Shown: positions 34,079 to 43,638, counted from the first letter of the stretch. The stretch: DNA of 64,000 bases from Alphaproteobacteria bacterium (GCA_028281325.1 JANQKC010000015.1:52046-116045), one strand, 5' to 3'. The notes: generated by a model from the sequence alone, not told the origin. Made by a program: numbers and translations.

Positions 34079-35929
34079 TTATGCGGGTTCCGGCGTGGAT
34101 TCCTTCCGGTCTTCGGCAACGGCCCCGCCGGATTGAGACGCTTCGGATAAGGCCTGCCGTTCGTCTTCGTCGAACCGCAGCAGTTCCTCTGCATCGCGAT
34201 CGGCGGACGCCGTCTCCCGGAACAATAGCCGCCCCGCTTCCGCGAGCAGACGCACGACATCTCTCGCATAGCCATTGTCGTTCATTGCGGATGTCGCCAT
34301 GGTCGCGGAAATCTCACCCGATCGTATCAACCGGTCCAGCGTCCCATCGCTGACGCTGTTGTCCTCACCGGCCTCAAGCGCGAAGTCGTCGAGGTCGAAG
34401 ATATCGACCCGCTCGTCGCCCTCGCGAAGCCGATGAATGAGGCGCAAGACGGTCGCGATCCGCAGACGGAATTCGTTGTATTCCCGCCGGATCGCCTCGT
34501 TGTCGGAATCGACATAAGCGGTCACGTTCTTACGCAGATGCTTAACGTCCTTTAGGCTTTGAACGATATTCTGGGCCGCGGTTCTCAGGTCGTAGATCGG
34601 GCTGGCGAATTCGGACGGAACCTCCGACTGGGCGCGACTCATGAACGCGACGATCGAGGAATAAAGGTATTTCACGCGGGTGGGATAAACCGCGTCGATA
34701 TCGACTTCCATCACCTCCCGATCATTCTCGATATAGGCCTCAAGATCCTCATCCGAGTGAATGATGTGGCGATGCAGGCAAAGACCATGCGCGATGATCT
34801 CCAGCGCATTGTCGTAAAGATAGAGGATTTCGTTGCGAACGGCCGTGACCAACGTCTCCGGAAACTCGATGGTGGAATCGTTCAGGTATTTCGGCTCGAC
34901 AAGCTGCGGCGCTGTCACCGGGACGAGCTTTTCCAACAGGCCGACGAGGGGCTTGACGAACGGAACCATCACCAGGACGCCGATGGCGTTGAACACCGTA
35001 TGGAAAACCGCGAGTTTGAGCGTGTAATCGTCGCCCCGGATGCCGGCCCCGGCGGCGATCCCATCGACCGCCCAGACGATTTGCGACATGAAGACGATGG
35101 CGATCAGGCCCGTCGTCGCGTTGAAGATCAAATGCGCCACGGCCAACCGCTTGCCCATGTAATTGGCGCTCATCGATCCGATGATGGCGGTGACCGTCGT
35201 GCCTATATTCGCACCGATGGCGAGCGCCAAGGCGTTCTCGTATGAAACCTGGCCTACGGACAGCGCGGTGATGATGAGGACCAGCGTCGCATGGCTGGAC
35301 TGCATGATCACGGTTGCCGCCGTCCCGACGAGCGTGAAGACGAACAGCCCGAGATAGCCGGTCAGGGCGAACCGCGTCAGGTCGATCGTTTCCCGGAACG
35401 TCTCGAATCCGACCTTCATGTGATGGATGCCGAGGAACAGCAGCCCGAGACCGGCCAGGACGTAGCCTATGCCTTTCAGGTTCGTGGACTTCTGGAACAC
35501 CAGGATAATCGCGAAGGCCAACATGGGCATGGCATAGGCGGAGATATTCACCTTCAGGCCCAACCCGGCAATCAACCACGCACCGGTCGTCGTGCCCAAG
35601 TTGGCGCCGAATATGATGCCGATTCCCGCGACAAGCCCGATGAGACCGGCACTCAAGAACGAGATCGTAATCACCGATACGAGGGAGCTGGATTGCATCA
35701 CCGTCGTGGTGACGACGCCGAACGTAATGCTTTTCGGCAGGGAATCGGTGGTTTTCGCCAGCAGTTTTTCGAGGATCCCGCCGGTGAAGGCGCGAAAGCC
35801 GTCCTCAAGAAAGAACATCCCGAAAAGGAAGATCGCCACGCCCGCCGCGATCTGCTGGAAATCCGCGCTAACCCAAAAGCCGGCGGCCAGGACCGCAAGG
35901 ATGGTGGGAAGGAAAATCCGCCGAAGAAT
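34079..35929 (-). CDS. Na/Pi cotransporter family protein (NptA-like) with PhoU-like domain
   Basis: A sodium-dependent phosphate carrier (616 aa). Two inverted repeats of membrane helices carry the family motifs TTTVMQSSSLVSV and AATVIMQSSHATLVL (the QSSS/QSSH pair) in residues 30-320. A C-terminal PhoU-like helical region (residues 330-600) likely controls it. The first canonical codon in frame (GTG 35839) would cut off the conserved first helix. An ATT at 35927-35929, with GGGAG 10 bp upstream, gives the expected N-terminus, LRRIFLPTILAVLAAG. Three Pho-box heptamers lie 104 bp upstream, so it should be induced by phosphate starvation. Confidence 0.87.
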   Translation of the reverse strand: MLRRIFLPTILAVLAAGFWVSADFQQIAAGVAIFLFGMFFLEDGFRAFTGGILEKLLAKTTDSLPKSITFGVVTTTVMQSSSLVSVITISFLSAGLIGLVAGIGIIFGANLGTTTGAWLIAGLGLKVNISAYAMPMLAFAIILVFQKSTNLKGIGYVLAGLGLLFLGIHHMKVGFETFRETIDLTRFALTGYLGLFVFTLVGTAATVIMQSSHATLVLIITALSVGQVSYENALALAIGANIGTTVTAIIGSMSANYMGKRLAVAHLIFNATTGLIAIVFMSQIVWAVDGIAAGAGIRGDDYTLKLAVFHTVFNAIGVLVMVPFVKPLVGLLEKLVPVTAPQLVEPKYLNDSTIEFPETLVTAVRNEILYLYDNALEIIAHGLCLHRHIIHSDEDLEAYIENDREVMEVDIDAVYPTRVKYLYSSIVAFMSRAQSEVPSEFASPIYDLRTAAQNIVQSLKDVKHLRKNVTAYVDSDNEAIRREYNEFRLRIATVLRLIHRLREGDERVDIFDLDDFALEAGEDNSVSDGTLDRLIRSGEISATMATSAMNDNGYARDVVRLLAEAGRLLFRETASADRDAEELLRFDEDERQALSEASQSGGAVAEDRKESTPEPA

Positions 35930-36032
35930 GGTGCCCGCACTCCCAATAATGTGTCAGGAAACAGCACCGGCACGCCGAACATCGAACGCCATGCGGCCCC
36001 GGCGACGCCAAATCGTCACAATTTACCATAAT

Positions 36033-36061
36033 ATGACGATTTTCTGACAGTTTCGTGACAA
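36033..36061 (-). promoter_or_regulatory. Tandem Pho box (PhoB site)
   Basis: Reading the minus strand, the heptamers TTGTCAC, CTGTCAG and TCGTCAT follow each other with 4-bp A-rich spacers (GAAA, AAAA), exactly the 11-bp period of PhoB sites (consensus CTGTCAT). A possible -10 region TATGGT follows (36025-36030). It faces the Na/Pi cotransporter gene. Confidence 0.8.
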
Positions 36062-36322
36062 TACGGGTCCTGACGACCGAACGCAATTCAACTTCGTGAG
36101 AACTAGTGATAGTGACATCCGCAACCGGCATCCAAAGCCTCTGAAAAGACCCCCAAGGCCGCCCCTCAATCGGACGGAAACGGCCAAGCAGCCCACGCAA
36201 CAGCGCCGCAGAAGCGCTCCGCCGGTGTTCGGCCGTCAGCGACGTCCATTAGACAATCCTGCGAAAAGCCGTTTCGGGCCGCCCTTCTCCAAGGCGCCCA
36301 GCGCCCGCTTGCGGTTGTTCAT
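36062..36322. other. Intergenic region without a gene
   Basis: About 260 bp between the Ldh-family gene end (36323, minus) and the Pho box. No ORF with family support and no obvious structure was seen beyond short GC-rich stretches. Confidence 0.5.
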
Positions 36323-37381
36323 CTAGGACGCGATCGGCCTCGGCAACGGTATGTCGTATTTTTCAAGAAATGGCGTCATACGCGGAAGAATTTCCGGATG
36401 CAACGCAACACCGGAGACACTCTGTTCGTCATAGAGCGCGGCGGCGCGATCGCCCGGCATCCGAACGGAAGCGTCGGGATCGAGCGGCGGCGTGTCGCGG
36501 CAGTGCGCAGCGAAGAAACCGGTTTCCCGCCGAAAAGCCTCAAGCCCACCAAAGGCCTGCGGGTCGATAACTTGCAGGAACAGGTTGCTGCCGACCGCGG
36601 CCATGCCACCGGCGCGACCACCCCCGGACAGGCCGGACGTCAACGCTTCGACCATAATGGCGAATGCAAACCCTTTGTGCCCCTGGTCCAGACCACCCGC
36701 GGGCAGGATGGCCCCTGGCGGATCGTCGTAGAATGCCTCGGGATCGTCGCTCGGCCGTCCCGTGTTGTCCACGAGCCAGTCGCGCGCGAGCCGGCCTCCC
36801 GACCGCCGAGTCCGCTCGATCATGCGGTTGGTCGTGCTCGACGTGCTGGTGTCGATCAGGATCGGCGTGCCATCCGTCGGTATGCCGATGGCGATTGGAT
36901 TGGTCGAGTATCGCGGCGCACGGCCACCGAAGGGCGCGACGACGGCGTTGCCCGGCGATGACGTCGTCAGCACCGCCATCACGCCGCGTAACGCCGCGCG
37001 CTTCACATATGTCGCAAGGCAGGAGATGTTTTCACTGCCGCGGACAGCCACGCACACCACGCCATTGTCGATCAGCCGTTCGAGAGCAAGGTCGAGCGCC
37101 CGAACCACGACCCATTGGCCGGGCAATCCCCGGGCATCGAGCAGCAGCGCGCCGGGGTTGTCTTTCAAAATCACCGGCTCGCCCGACGTCGCGGTCCGGC
37201 CGGATTCGATCCCGGCGATATACGCGGGTACGAATTGCAGCCCATGCGTGCCATATCCGAGAAGGTCGGCCTCCACCAGTATCTCCGACACGGTGTGCGC
37301 GATCGTCTCGTCAAGCCCCGCCCGTTGGAACAGCGTCGCCGTGCAGGCGATGAGGTCGGTATGGCGATATCTGTCGGTCAT
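36323..37381 (-). CDS. Ldh family oxidoreductase (malate/L-lactate/ureidoglycolate dehydrogenase type)
   Basis: A 352-aa NAD(P)-dependent dehydrogenase of the type II malate/lactate family. Family features are HTVSEILVEADLLGYGTHG near residues 28-46 (with the substrate His in YGTHG), YSTNPIAIGIPTDG near the middle, and AGGLDQGHKGFAFAIMVE toward the C-terminus. The start is ATG 37381 with GGAGGG upstream; the open frame to 37534 overlaps untranslated DNA. It lies 154 bp after the ferric permease gene, in the same direction, and may be in the same operon. Confidence 0.88.
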   Translation of the reverse strand: MTDRYRHTDLIACTATLFQRAGLDETIAHTVSEILVEADLLGYGTHGLQFVPAYIAGIESGRTATSGEPVILKDNPGALLLDARGLPGQWVVVRALDLALERLIDNGVVCVAVRGSENISCLATYVKRAALRGVMAVLTTSSPGNAVVAPFGGRAPRYSTNPIAIGIPTDGTPILIDTSTSSTTNRMIERTRRSGGRLARDWLVDNTGRPSDDPEAFYDDPPGAILPAGGLDQGHKGFAFAIMVEALTSGLSGGGRAGGMAAVGSNLFLQVIDPQAFGGLEAFRRETGFFAAHCRDTPPLDPDASVRMPGDRAAALYDEQSVSGVALHPEILPRMTPFLEKYDIPLPRPIAS

Positions 37382-37535
37382 GACGGGCTCCCTCCTGTCA
37401 ACGCTGGACCGGTCGACCACGAGGCCTTCGACCGGACCGGAAGCCGGAACCCCTATATCAAACCTACCGTTTTGCGAAGGGTCCGCGGCGTTAACTCGTG
37501 TGATCTCTTCCTCGTCATTCTGTTGACGAAGCAAG

Positions 37536-39254
37536 TCACCCTGAGCCCGCGTTCGCAGTCCGCCGGCCTGCGCGTGTCGTCATGATGCGACGGCTCAGGA
37601 TGATGACCGGTATGAGGCCGGCGGCGACCAGGACAAGCGATGGGGTCGAGGCCTGGGCGAGCCGTTCGTCCGACGCGAGGCGATAGGCCTGCACGGCAAG
37701 CGTATCGAAATTGAACGGCCGCAGAATAAGGGTTGCCGGCAGCTCCTTCATCACATCGACAAAAACCAGCAAAGCCGCCGTCAGCAAACCGCCCGACAGC
37801 AGCGGCATGTGGACGCGGCGCAACGTTCCGAATTGCGTTGCGCCGAGAGAACGCGCCGCCGCGTCCATCGACTCCGGGATCGTCGTCAGCCCCGCCTCGA
37901 CCGTGGTCAGCGCGACCGCCATGAAGCGCACCACATAGGCGAACACCAGGGCGGCCACGGAACCGGTAATCAACAAGCCGGTGGAGATCCCGAAAGTTGC
38001 CTGCATGAAGGCATCCACGGCGTTGTCGAAGGCGCCCATCGGCATCATTATGCCGACTGCGATGACGGACCCTGGCACGGCGTATCCAAGATTCGCCAAG
38101 CGTCCAGCGATCCGGCTGAGCGGGCCCGGATCGATACGCGCGGCATAGGCGAGAAGCACCGCCAGCGCCACGGCGACGAGCGCGGCGAGGACGCCGAGCG
38201 TCAGCGAGTTCAGGGTCAGGACGGCGTAGCGACGTGTGAACAGATCGTGCCCGTCGACATAGCTGAGGTTGAGCAGGATCGCCACGGGGATAATGAAACC
38301 GAACAGCACGGGCGCGAGGCACGCCAACGCCGCCAGCCACGCCCGTGACCCGGAAAGCCGATACGGGGACAAATCGCTCATGCGCTGACTTTGGTGAAAC
38401 CGGGCGCGCCGCCGCTCCGCGCGTTCGACCACGAGGACAATGAGCACGACGGCAAGCAACATGGCGGAGAGCTGGCCGGCGGCCACAAGGTCGTCCATCG
38501 AGAGCCATGCCCGGTAGATTCCGGTCGTGAAGGTTTCGACGCCGAAATGCGCGACCGTGCCGAAATCCGCCAGGGTCTCCATCAAGGCGAGGAAGACGCC
38601 GCCCGCCAACGCCGGTCGCGCGAGCGGCAGGGACACCTGACGGAAACTTTGAAACGACGTACGGCCGAGCGTGCGGCTGACCTCGGCATAGCAGGTCGAC
38701 TGCTCTAGAAACGCGGTACGCGCGAGAAGATAGACATAGGGATACAGAACGAAAATGAACATGGCCATAGCACCGCCCAGCGACCGGATGTTGGGGAACC
38801 AGTAGTCGCGCGGCCCCCATCCCGTGAGATCACGCAGCGTGGACTGCACAAGCCCCGGATGGGACAGAAGGTCGGTATAGGCGTAGGCGATGATGTAGGC
38901 GGGAAAAGCAAGAGGCAGAATGAGCGCCCACTCGAAAAAGCGGCGGCCCGGAAACTCGCACATGGCGACGAGCCAAGCCGTGGACGTGCCGATGATCAGC
39001 ACGCCGACACCGACCCCCACGATCAACACCAGCGTGTTCCCGACATATCGCGGCAGGACGGTTTCCGCCAAGTGGCCGAGCGTGCCTTGATCGTCGGCAA
39101 AGATGGACAACGCGACCCACCCGATCGGCGCGATGAGGACAACCGCGACCGCCAGGGCCAACGGGCTAAGCCAGTTGATGCCCGCCCGGCCGGTTGCCGC
39201 CGCGCGGCCTGCCGGCGGTCCCTTCGTCCGGTCGATTGAAATCGCGGTTTTCAA
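37536..39254 (-). CDS. Ferric iron ABC transporter permease (FbpB-like)
   Basis: A 572-aa double-length permease with about 12 hydrophobic helices and two EAA-type loops (YAEVSRTLGRTSFQSFRQVSLP and DAAARSLGATQFGTLRRVHMP), as in Fe3+ importers of the FbpB/HitB type. The start is TTG 39254; no ATG or GTG is usable upstream before a stop. It follows the ferric binding-protein gene, separated by a strong terminator hairpin. No matching ATPase gene is in this window, so it may be supplied by another locus, or this operon may be incomplete. Confidence 0.88.
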   Translation of the reverse strand: MKTAISIDRTKGPPAGRAAATGRAGINWLSPLALAVAVVLIAPIGWVALSIFADDQGTLGHLAETVLPRYVGNTLVLIVGVGVGVLIIGTSTAWLVAMCEFPGRRFFEWALILPLAFPAYIIAYAYTDLLSHPGLVQSTLRDLTGWGPRDYWFPNIRSLGGAMAMFIFVLYPYVYLLARTAFLEQSTCYAEVSRTLGRTSFQSFRQVSLPLARPALAGGVFLALMETLADFGTVAHFGVETFTTGIYRAWLSMDDLVAAGQLSAMLLAVVLIVLVVERAERRRARFHQSQRMSDLSPYRLSGSRAWLAALACLAPVLFGFIIPVAILLNLSYVDGHDLFTRRYAVLTLNSLTLGVLAALVAVALAVLLAYAARIDPGPLSRIAGRLANLGYAVPGSVIAVGIMMPMGAFDNAVDAFMQATFGISTGLLITGSVAALVFAYVVRFMAVALTTVEAGLTTIPESMDAAARSLGATQFGTLRRVHMPLLSGGLLTAALLVFVDVMKELPATLILRPFNFDTLAVQAYRLASDERLAQASTPSLVLVAAGLIPVIILSRRIMTTRAGRRTANAGSG

Positions 39255-39278
39255 GCGTTCAGCACCGAATAGTCGTTA

Positions 39279-39330
39279 TAAAAAACATGGCCGCTGACAG
39301 CCCCGCGGTTGGGGGCCGGCAGCGGCCATG
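39279..39330 (-). terminator. Intra-operon terminator between ferric SBP and permease genes
   Basis: On the minus strand, CATGGCCGCTG (39330-39320) pairs with CAGCGGCCATG (39296-39286), around an internally folded GC-rich loop, and is followed by TTTTTTAT. It should stop most transcripts after the binding-protein gene, giving excess receptor over permease. Confidence 0.8.
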
Positions 39331-39374
39331 CGGTCCGGGATGGCATATCACCATCCCAAAATCGTGGCTAGGCG

Positions 39375-40436
39375 TTACTTGTAGCCGACCTCGTTATAGA
39401 TCCGCTGCGCCTTGGCTTGGTTTTCGCCGAGCTTGTCCAGGTTCTGCGTGTCCGCCTTGAACGAACCGAGCTTCTTGACGCTCGCGCTCTTCGCGACTCC
39501 CGCGACCACGGGATACTCGTCATTGCCGGCCGCGAAGTAGTTCTGGGCGGACGCACTGGCGAGATACTCTAGGAACTTAACGGCATTCTCGGCATTGGGC
39601 GCGTTCTTGACCACGCCGCCGCCGGAGATATTGACGTGGGTGCCGAAGGAATCCTGGTTCGGAAACACGATGCCGATCTTGTCCGTTTTTCCGGACAGGT
39701 CGCGCACGTCCTTCCGGAGCGCCCGGGCGAAGTAGTAGGTGTTGGAGACAGCGATCGCGCACTGGCCCGAGGCAATTCCGCGCAGTTGGTCCGTGTCGCC
39801 GCCCTGCGGGTCGCGGGCCCGGTTGTCGTAGACGGCCTTGGCCCAGGCCTTGGCGTCGTCTTCACCCACATGCTCGATCAGCCCTGCCATAAGGGACAGC
39901 ATGTAGATGTTGGAACTCGACCGAGTGCAAACCATGCCCTTGAAGCGGGGGTCGGCGAGTTCCTGATAGGTCTTGGGCGGATTATCGACCTTGGCCTTGT
40001 CATAGAAGATCACGCGGGCGCGGGTCGAGAAGCCGTACCAGTGCCCTTGCGGATCGCGCAGATGCGCGGGGATGGCCTTGTCCAAAGCCGAAGACTTCGT
40101 CGGCCGCAGCATGCCTTCCTTTTCGGCCGCCCACAATCGGCCGATGTCCACCGTCAGCAGCACGTCGGCCGGGCTATTCGCCCCTTCGGCCTTGATGCGC
40201 TTCATGAGGGCGCTGGCCTTGTCCTCGATGCGGTTGATCTTGATACCGGTTTTCTTGGTGAACTCATCGTAAAGCCGCTCGTCCGTGTCGTAGTGACGCG
40301 ACGAGTAAAGATTGAGTTCGCCGGCCGCGAGCGCGGGATTGCCCGTTGCAATGAGAATCCCGGCGATCCCCGCCATCAGCCCCGTGCGGGCCCAGGCGAG
40401 CGCGGATGTCTGGCTTTTCGATTCGGTTTTCTTCAT
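39375..40436 (-). CDS. Ferric iron ABC transporter substrate-binding protein (FbpA/FutA-like)
   Basis: A 353-aa periplasmic iron-binding protein. It has a signal peptide (ATGNPALAAG, cleavage near residue 38 of this model), then LNLYSSRHYDTDERLYDEF, typical of FutA/FbpA. The two iron-binding tyrosines are in SNTYYFAR. It captures Fe3+ and feeds the FbpB-like permease. The start is ATG 40436 with AAAGGA upstream. A candidate Fur box lies at 40660-40678. Confidence 0.9.
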   Translation of the reverse strand: MKKTESKSQTSALAWARTGLMAGIAGILIATGNPALAAGELNLYSSRHYDTDERLYDEFTKKTGIKINRIEDKASALMKRIKAEGANSPADVLLTVDIGRLWAAEKEGMLRPTKSSALDKAIPAHLRDPQGHWYGFSTRARVIFYDKAKVDNPPKTYQELADPRFKGMVCTRSSSNIYMLSLMAGLIEHVGEDDAKAWAKAVYDNRARDPQGGDTDQLRGIASGQCAIAVSNTYYFARALRKDVRDLSGKTDKIGIVFPNQDSFGTHVNISGGGVVKNAPNAENAVKFLEYLASASAQNYFAAGNDEYPVVAGVAKSASVKKLGSFKADTQNLDKLGENQAKAQRIYNEVGYK

Positions 40437-40659
40437 TTCGGATTTCCTTTCAACTCTGTCGAATAGTTGGCACATGTGGTATCGATCTGTACTGCCGCCG
40501 CTCGCACCGCAGAAACCTTAAGCGGGCTCATGATCGGGGCAAAGACCGCCGGGCAGGCTGGCGCGCTGGCGTCCAACCCGCGCGTCCGGCATCGGCGGTT
40601 CGGATTTTGGCTAAACGGATCAATTGGCTTGGATTGTTGCAGACCCTTAAATCTTATTT

Positions 40660-40678
40660 AATAATGAATATCAGTTGC
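40660..40678. promoter_or_regulatory. Candidate Fur box upstream of the ferric binding-protein gene
   Basis: The 19-mer AATAATGAATATCAGTTGC matches the classical Fur consensus GATAATGATAATCATTATC at 13 positions. It lies about 225 bp before the start codon, which is far, so a long leader or another promoter is possible. Confidence 0.4.
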
Positions 40679-40916
40679 ACTCTCAACAACACGATATACG
40701 GCTCGAATTCCGCCCAGTCAAGGGCAGGCCAACCCTTCCCCGCGGGCGCAAGCGGCAAAACAGGAGGAAAACCCAGCCGGGCCAATCGGCAAGAGATTGG
40801 TATCGAGCCCGGGTCAAAAAGGTCGCTGGGCGAAAGCCCGGCCCGAACCGGTTTCAGTTGCCGTTCGAGACGGCGCGCCTTCGCGGCATCGGCGAAGCCT
40901 CGGCGCTGGCGGATGG

Positions 40917-41002
40917 CGGAGGGAGGGGGACTCGAACCCCCGCAACGGTGTTACCCGTTGACGGATTAGCAATCCGCTGCATTACCGCTCTGCCATCCCT
41001 CC
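40917..41002 (-). tRNA. tRNA-Ser (anticodon GCT)
   Basis: The minus strand folds as a tRNA. The 7-bp acceptor stem is GGAGGGA with TCCCTCC, the D-arm contains GCAGAGCGGTAATGC, the anticodon arm GGATTGCTAATCC carries GCT in a 7-nt loop, a long variable arm (type II, as expected for serine) follows, and the T-arm is GGGGGTTCGAGTCCCCC. The 3' CCA is not encoded. It reads AGC and AGU codons. Confidence 0.97.
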
Positions 41003-41430
41003 GCAGGATGGCCGGCCGCCAGGACAGCGGCGGGGCCGGTGGGCAAGCGATGTAACGCGCCGCCCGGTTCCTGTCAATGTTCGGTATGGATCGCGGGCCG
41101 AAAAGCGCCGGTTTTTCCGCCCTCTCCGCCCGTTTCTCCCAGCCGTCGCACGCCATCACCGGGGACCGGCTGCCCCTCCTCCCCCGGTTTATTCAGTAGC
41201 CCTGAAACCGGATTTCTGGTTGTCTTATGAAATCGGCACCCCACCGCCCGTCATCGCGGCGGCGGGGTGCCGCCGCCTTCCCCCACCATTTTCAACCAGG
41301 GAAATTTTCATGCGCCGTGCGTCCCCGATGCCTATGATTGCGCGGAACATCGCACAGCATAAGGCGCAGGCCGTGGACACGCGCAGCTACCGGACCCGAT
41401 GCGTCGGTCCCGCCGGCCTCGGACAAGGGC
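41003..41430. other. Leader region with two hairpins upstream of the DHA2 MFS gene
   Basis: No gene is seen. It holds a hairpin with arms CCGGTTT (41184-41190) and AAACCGG (41205-41211), inside which CAG and CTG also pair. It also holds a GC-rich stem, GGCACCCC (41235-41242) with GGGGTGCC (41264-41271), plus an inner CCGCC/GGCGG pair. Either could be an operator or a structured leader. No known riboswitch was recognised. Confidence 0.45.
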
Positions 41431-42939
41431 ATGGACGCCGACCGGCCTGACGCCATAACCCCGGCCCGCCGTTTCGTGCTGACGGTGGGGCTGATGCTGG
41501 CCACCGGGCTGCAGTTCATGGACGGCACGGTGGTGGCCATCGTGCTCAATCACATGCAGGGCAGCCTGTCGGCGACGCGCGACCAGATTTCCTGGGTCGC
41601 CACGGCCTATCTGGTCACGGCGGCGATGTTCATGCCGCTCGCCGGGTGGTTGGCCGGCTATATCGGGCGGCGGCGCATGCTGCTGTTCGGCGTGCTGGTC
41701 TACGGCATTTTGTCGGCGATCTGCGGGTTGACCGACAACCTGGAGCAGCTTATCCCGATCCGTGTGGCCCTGGGCCTGTGCGGCGCAATCCTGGTGCCGC
41801 TGTCGCAGGCGGCGATGCTGGACATCTACCCCCGCGAGAAACACGGCATCGCGCTCGGCCTCTGGGGCGTCGCCACCACGCTGGGTCCCGCCATCGCCCC
41901 ACTGATGGCGGGTTACATGGCCGAGGTTTATAGCTGGCGCTACGCCTTCTATGCGGTGATGCCTTTCGGCGTCGTGTCCTTCCTGATCATGCTGCCGCTG
42001 CTGCCCGAAGGCGAGCGGCAGGAACGGCGGTTCGATTTCCTCGGCTTCTTCCTGCTGACCCTGTCGGTCGGCGCGCTGCAGCTCATGATCAACCGGGGCG
42101 AACGCGAAGACTGGTTCTATTCGACCGAGATCATTATCTACGCCGCGGTGTCGGTCGCCGCCATCTACATGTTCATCGTTCACACGAGCTTCGCGAAGCA
42201 ACCGTTTCTCAACCTGGCGCTTTTACGGAACAAGAATTACCTCGCCGGGCTGATGCTGGTGGCGCTGTCGGGGCCGACGCAGTTCGCCACCGTGCTGATC
42301 ATGCCGATCCTGGTGCAGGTGGTGTACGGCTACCCGATCCTGACCACCGGCATTATCATGGCGCCGCGCGGCTTCGCCACGATCATCTCGATGGCGATGG
42401 CGGGCTGGCTGACCACGCGCATGGATACGCGCGTGCTGATGATCTTCGGGTTTCTGATCCTGGTCGCGTCGAACTACGCGGTCGCGGTCTTCGGGACCGA
42501 GGTCGGCATGTGGAACATTATCATCGCGTCCTTCGGCCAGGGCTTCGGCATGGGCTTCACCATGGTGCCGCTCAGCGCGATCGCCTATTCGACCCTGACC
42601 CCATCGCAGCGGCCGGAAGCCGCCGCGCTGTTCAACCTGACGCGCGGCATGAGCGGCGCGATGGCGGTGGCGCTGCTGATCGCGGTGCTGACCCGGTCCA
42701 GCCAGGTGACGCGCAGCGATCTCGCCGGCTTCATCAACCCACTGCGCGACGTCTTGCAGGACCCGACCACGCCGATCCTGTGGAACATCGAATCCCTGCG
42801 CGGGCTCGCCGCGCTGGATAACGAGCTGTCGCGGCAAGCGCTGCTGGTCGCCTTCCAGAACAGTTTCCTGATCATGGTGGCGGTGCCGATCATCGGCATC
42901 GTGCTGACGCTGATGCTCGGCAAGCAGAAGACGACCTGA
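41431..42939 (+). CDS. DHA2 family MFS efflux transporter (EmrB-like)
   Basis: A 502-aa drug/proton antiporter with 14 hydrophobic helices. The DHA2 signature FMDGTVVAIVLNHM is in helix 1, the loop 2-3 motif is GWLAGYIGRRRMLL, and motif C is GLWGVATTLGPAIAPLMAG. It likely exports a toxic compound across the inner membrane. The start is ATG 41431 with AAGGG 4 bp upstream. The frame extends to 41338, but those residues do not look like a transporter N-terminus. No EmrA-like partner is adjacent. Confidence 0.87.
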   Translation: MDADRPDAITPARRFVLTVGLMLATGLQFMDGTVVAIVLNHMQGSLSATRDQISWVATAYLVTAAMFMPLAGWLAGYIGRRRMLLFGVLVYGILSAICGLTDNLEQLIPIRVALGLCGAILVPLSQAAMLDIYPREKHGIALGLWGVATTLGPAIAPLMAGYMAEVYSWRYAFYAVMPFGVVSFLIMLPLLPEGERQERRFDFLGFFLLTLSVGALQLMINRGEREDWFYSTEIIIYAAVSVAAIYMFIVHTSFAKQPFLNLALLRNKNYLAGLMLVALSGPTQFATVLIMPILVQVVYGYPILTTGIIMAPRGFATIISMAMAGWLTTRMDTRVLMIFGFLILVASNYAVAVFGTEVGMWNIIIASFGQGFGMGFTMVPLSAIAYSTLTPSQRPEAAALFNLTRGMSGAMAVALLIAVLTRSSQVTRSDLAGFINPLRDVLQDPTTPILWNIESLRGLAALDNELSRQALLVAFQNSFLIMVAVPIIGIVLTLMLGKQKTT

Positions 42940-42975
42940 CGGCCGCCTCCGGCCGCCGGTCCGCCCTTCGCGCGG

Positions 42976-43638
42976 TCAGTCGACGGGCTGCGCCACGAAC
43001 CGCATATACGGTTTTGGCGCGCGCCAACCATCGGGATATTTCTTCTTCGCGTCGTCGTCGGATACGGTCGGGACGATGATCACCTCCTCGCCCTGGGTCC
43101 AGTTCACCGGCGTCGCGACCGCATGTTTCGCGGTAAGCTGCACCGAGTCCAGCACGCGGAGGATTTCGTCGAAGTTGCGGCCCGTCGCCATCGGATAGGA
43201 GATGACGAGCTTCACCTTCTTGTCCGGCCCGACGATGAAGACGTTGCGCACCGTCTGGTTGTCCGCGGCGGTGCGCCCTTCGGAACTATCGCCGGCGCCG
43301 GCCGGCAGCATGCCGTAGGCCTTGGCCACGGCCAGGTCCTTGTCGCCGATCAGCGGGTAGTTCGGCCGGTGGCCGGTCGCGTCCTCGATGTCCTGCACCC
43401 AGCGCTCATGGTCGCCGACCGGATCGACGCTAAGGCCCATGATCTTGCAATTGCGCTTCTCGAATTCCGGCTTCATCTTCGCCATGTAGCCGAGTTCGGT
43501 GGTGCAGACCGGGGTGAAATCCTTCGGGTGCGAAAACAGCACTGCCCAGGAGTCGCCGACCCAATCGTGAAAACCGATCGTGCCGTCCGTCGTCTCCGCC
43601 TGAAAATCAGGCGCGGTATCGCCGATTTGTAGCGTCAT
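42976..43638 (-). CDS. Peroxiredoxin, 1-Cys (PRDX6-type)
   Basis: Reduces hydrogen peroxide and alkyl hydroperoxides. The 220-aa protein has the peroxidatic Cys in SHPKDFTPVCTTELG (P-x-x-x-T/S-x-x-C, near residue 45), the catalytic Arg in the later VRNVFIVGPD region, and the longer C-terminal domain of 1-Cys enzymes (VNWTQGEEVIIVPTVSDDDA). The start is ATG 43638. No separate reductant is nearby. Confidence 0.93.
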   Translation of the reverse strand: MTLQIGDTAPDFQAETTDGTIGFHDWVGDSWAVLFSHPKDFTPVCTTELGYMAKMKPEFEKRNCKIMGLSVDPVGDHERWVQDIEDATGHRPNYPLIGDKDLAVAKAYGMLPAGAGDSSEGRTAADNQTVRNVFIVGPDKKVKLVISYPMATGRNFDEILRVLDSVQLTAKHAVATPVNWTQGEEVIIVPTVSDDDAKKKYPDGWRAPKPYMRFVAQPVD

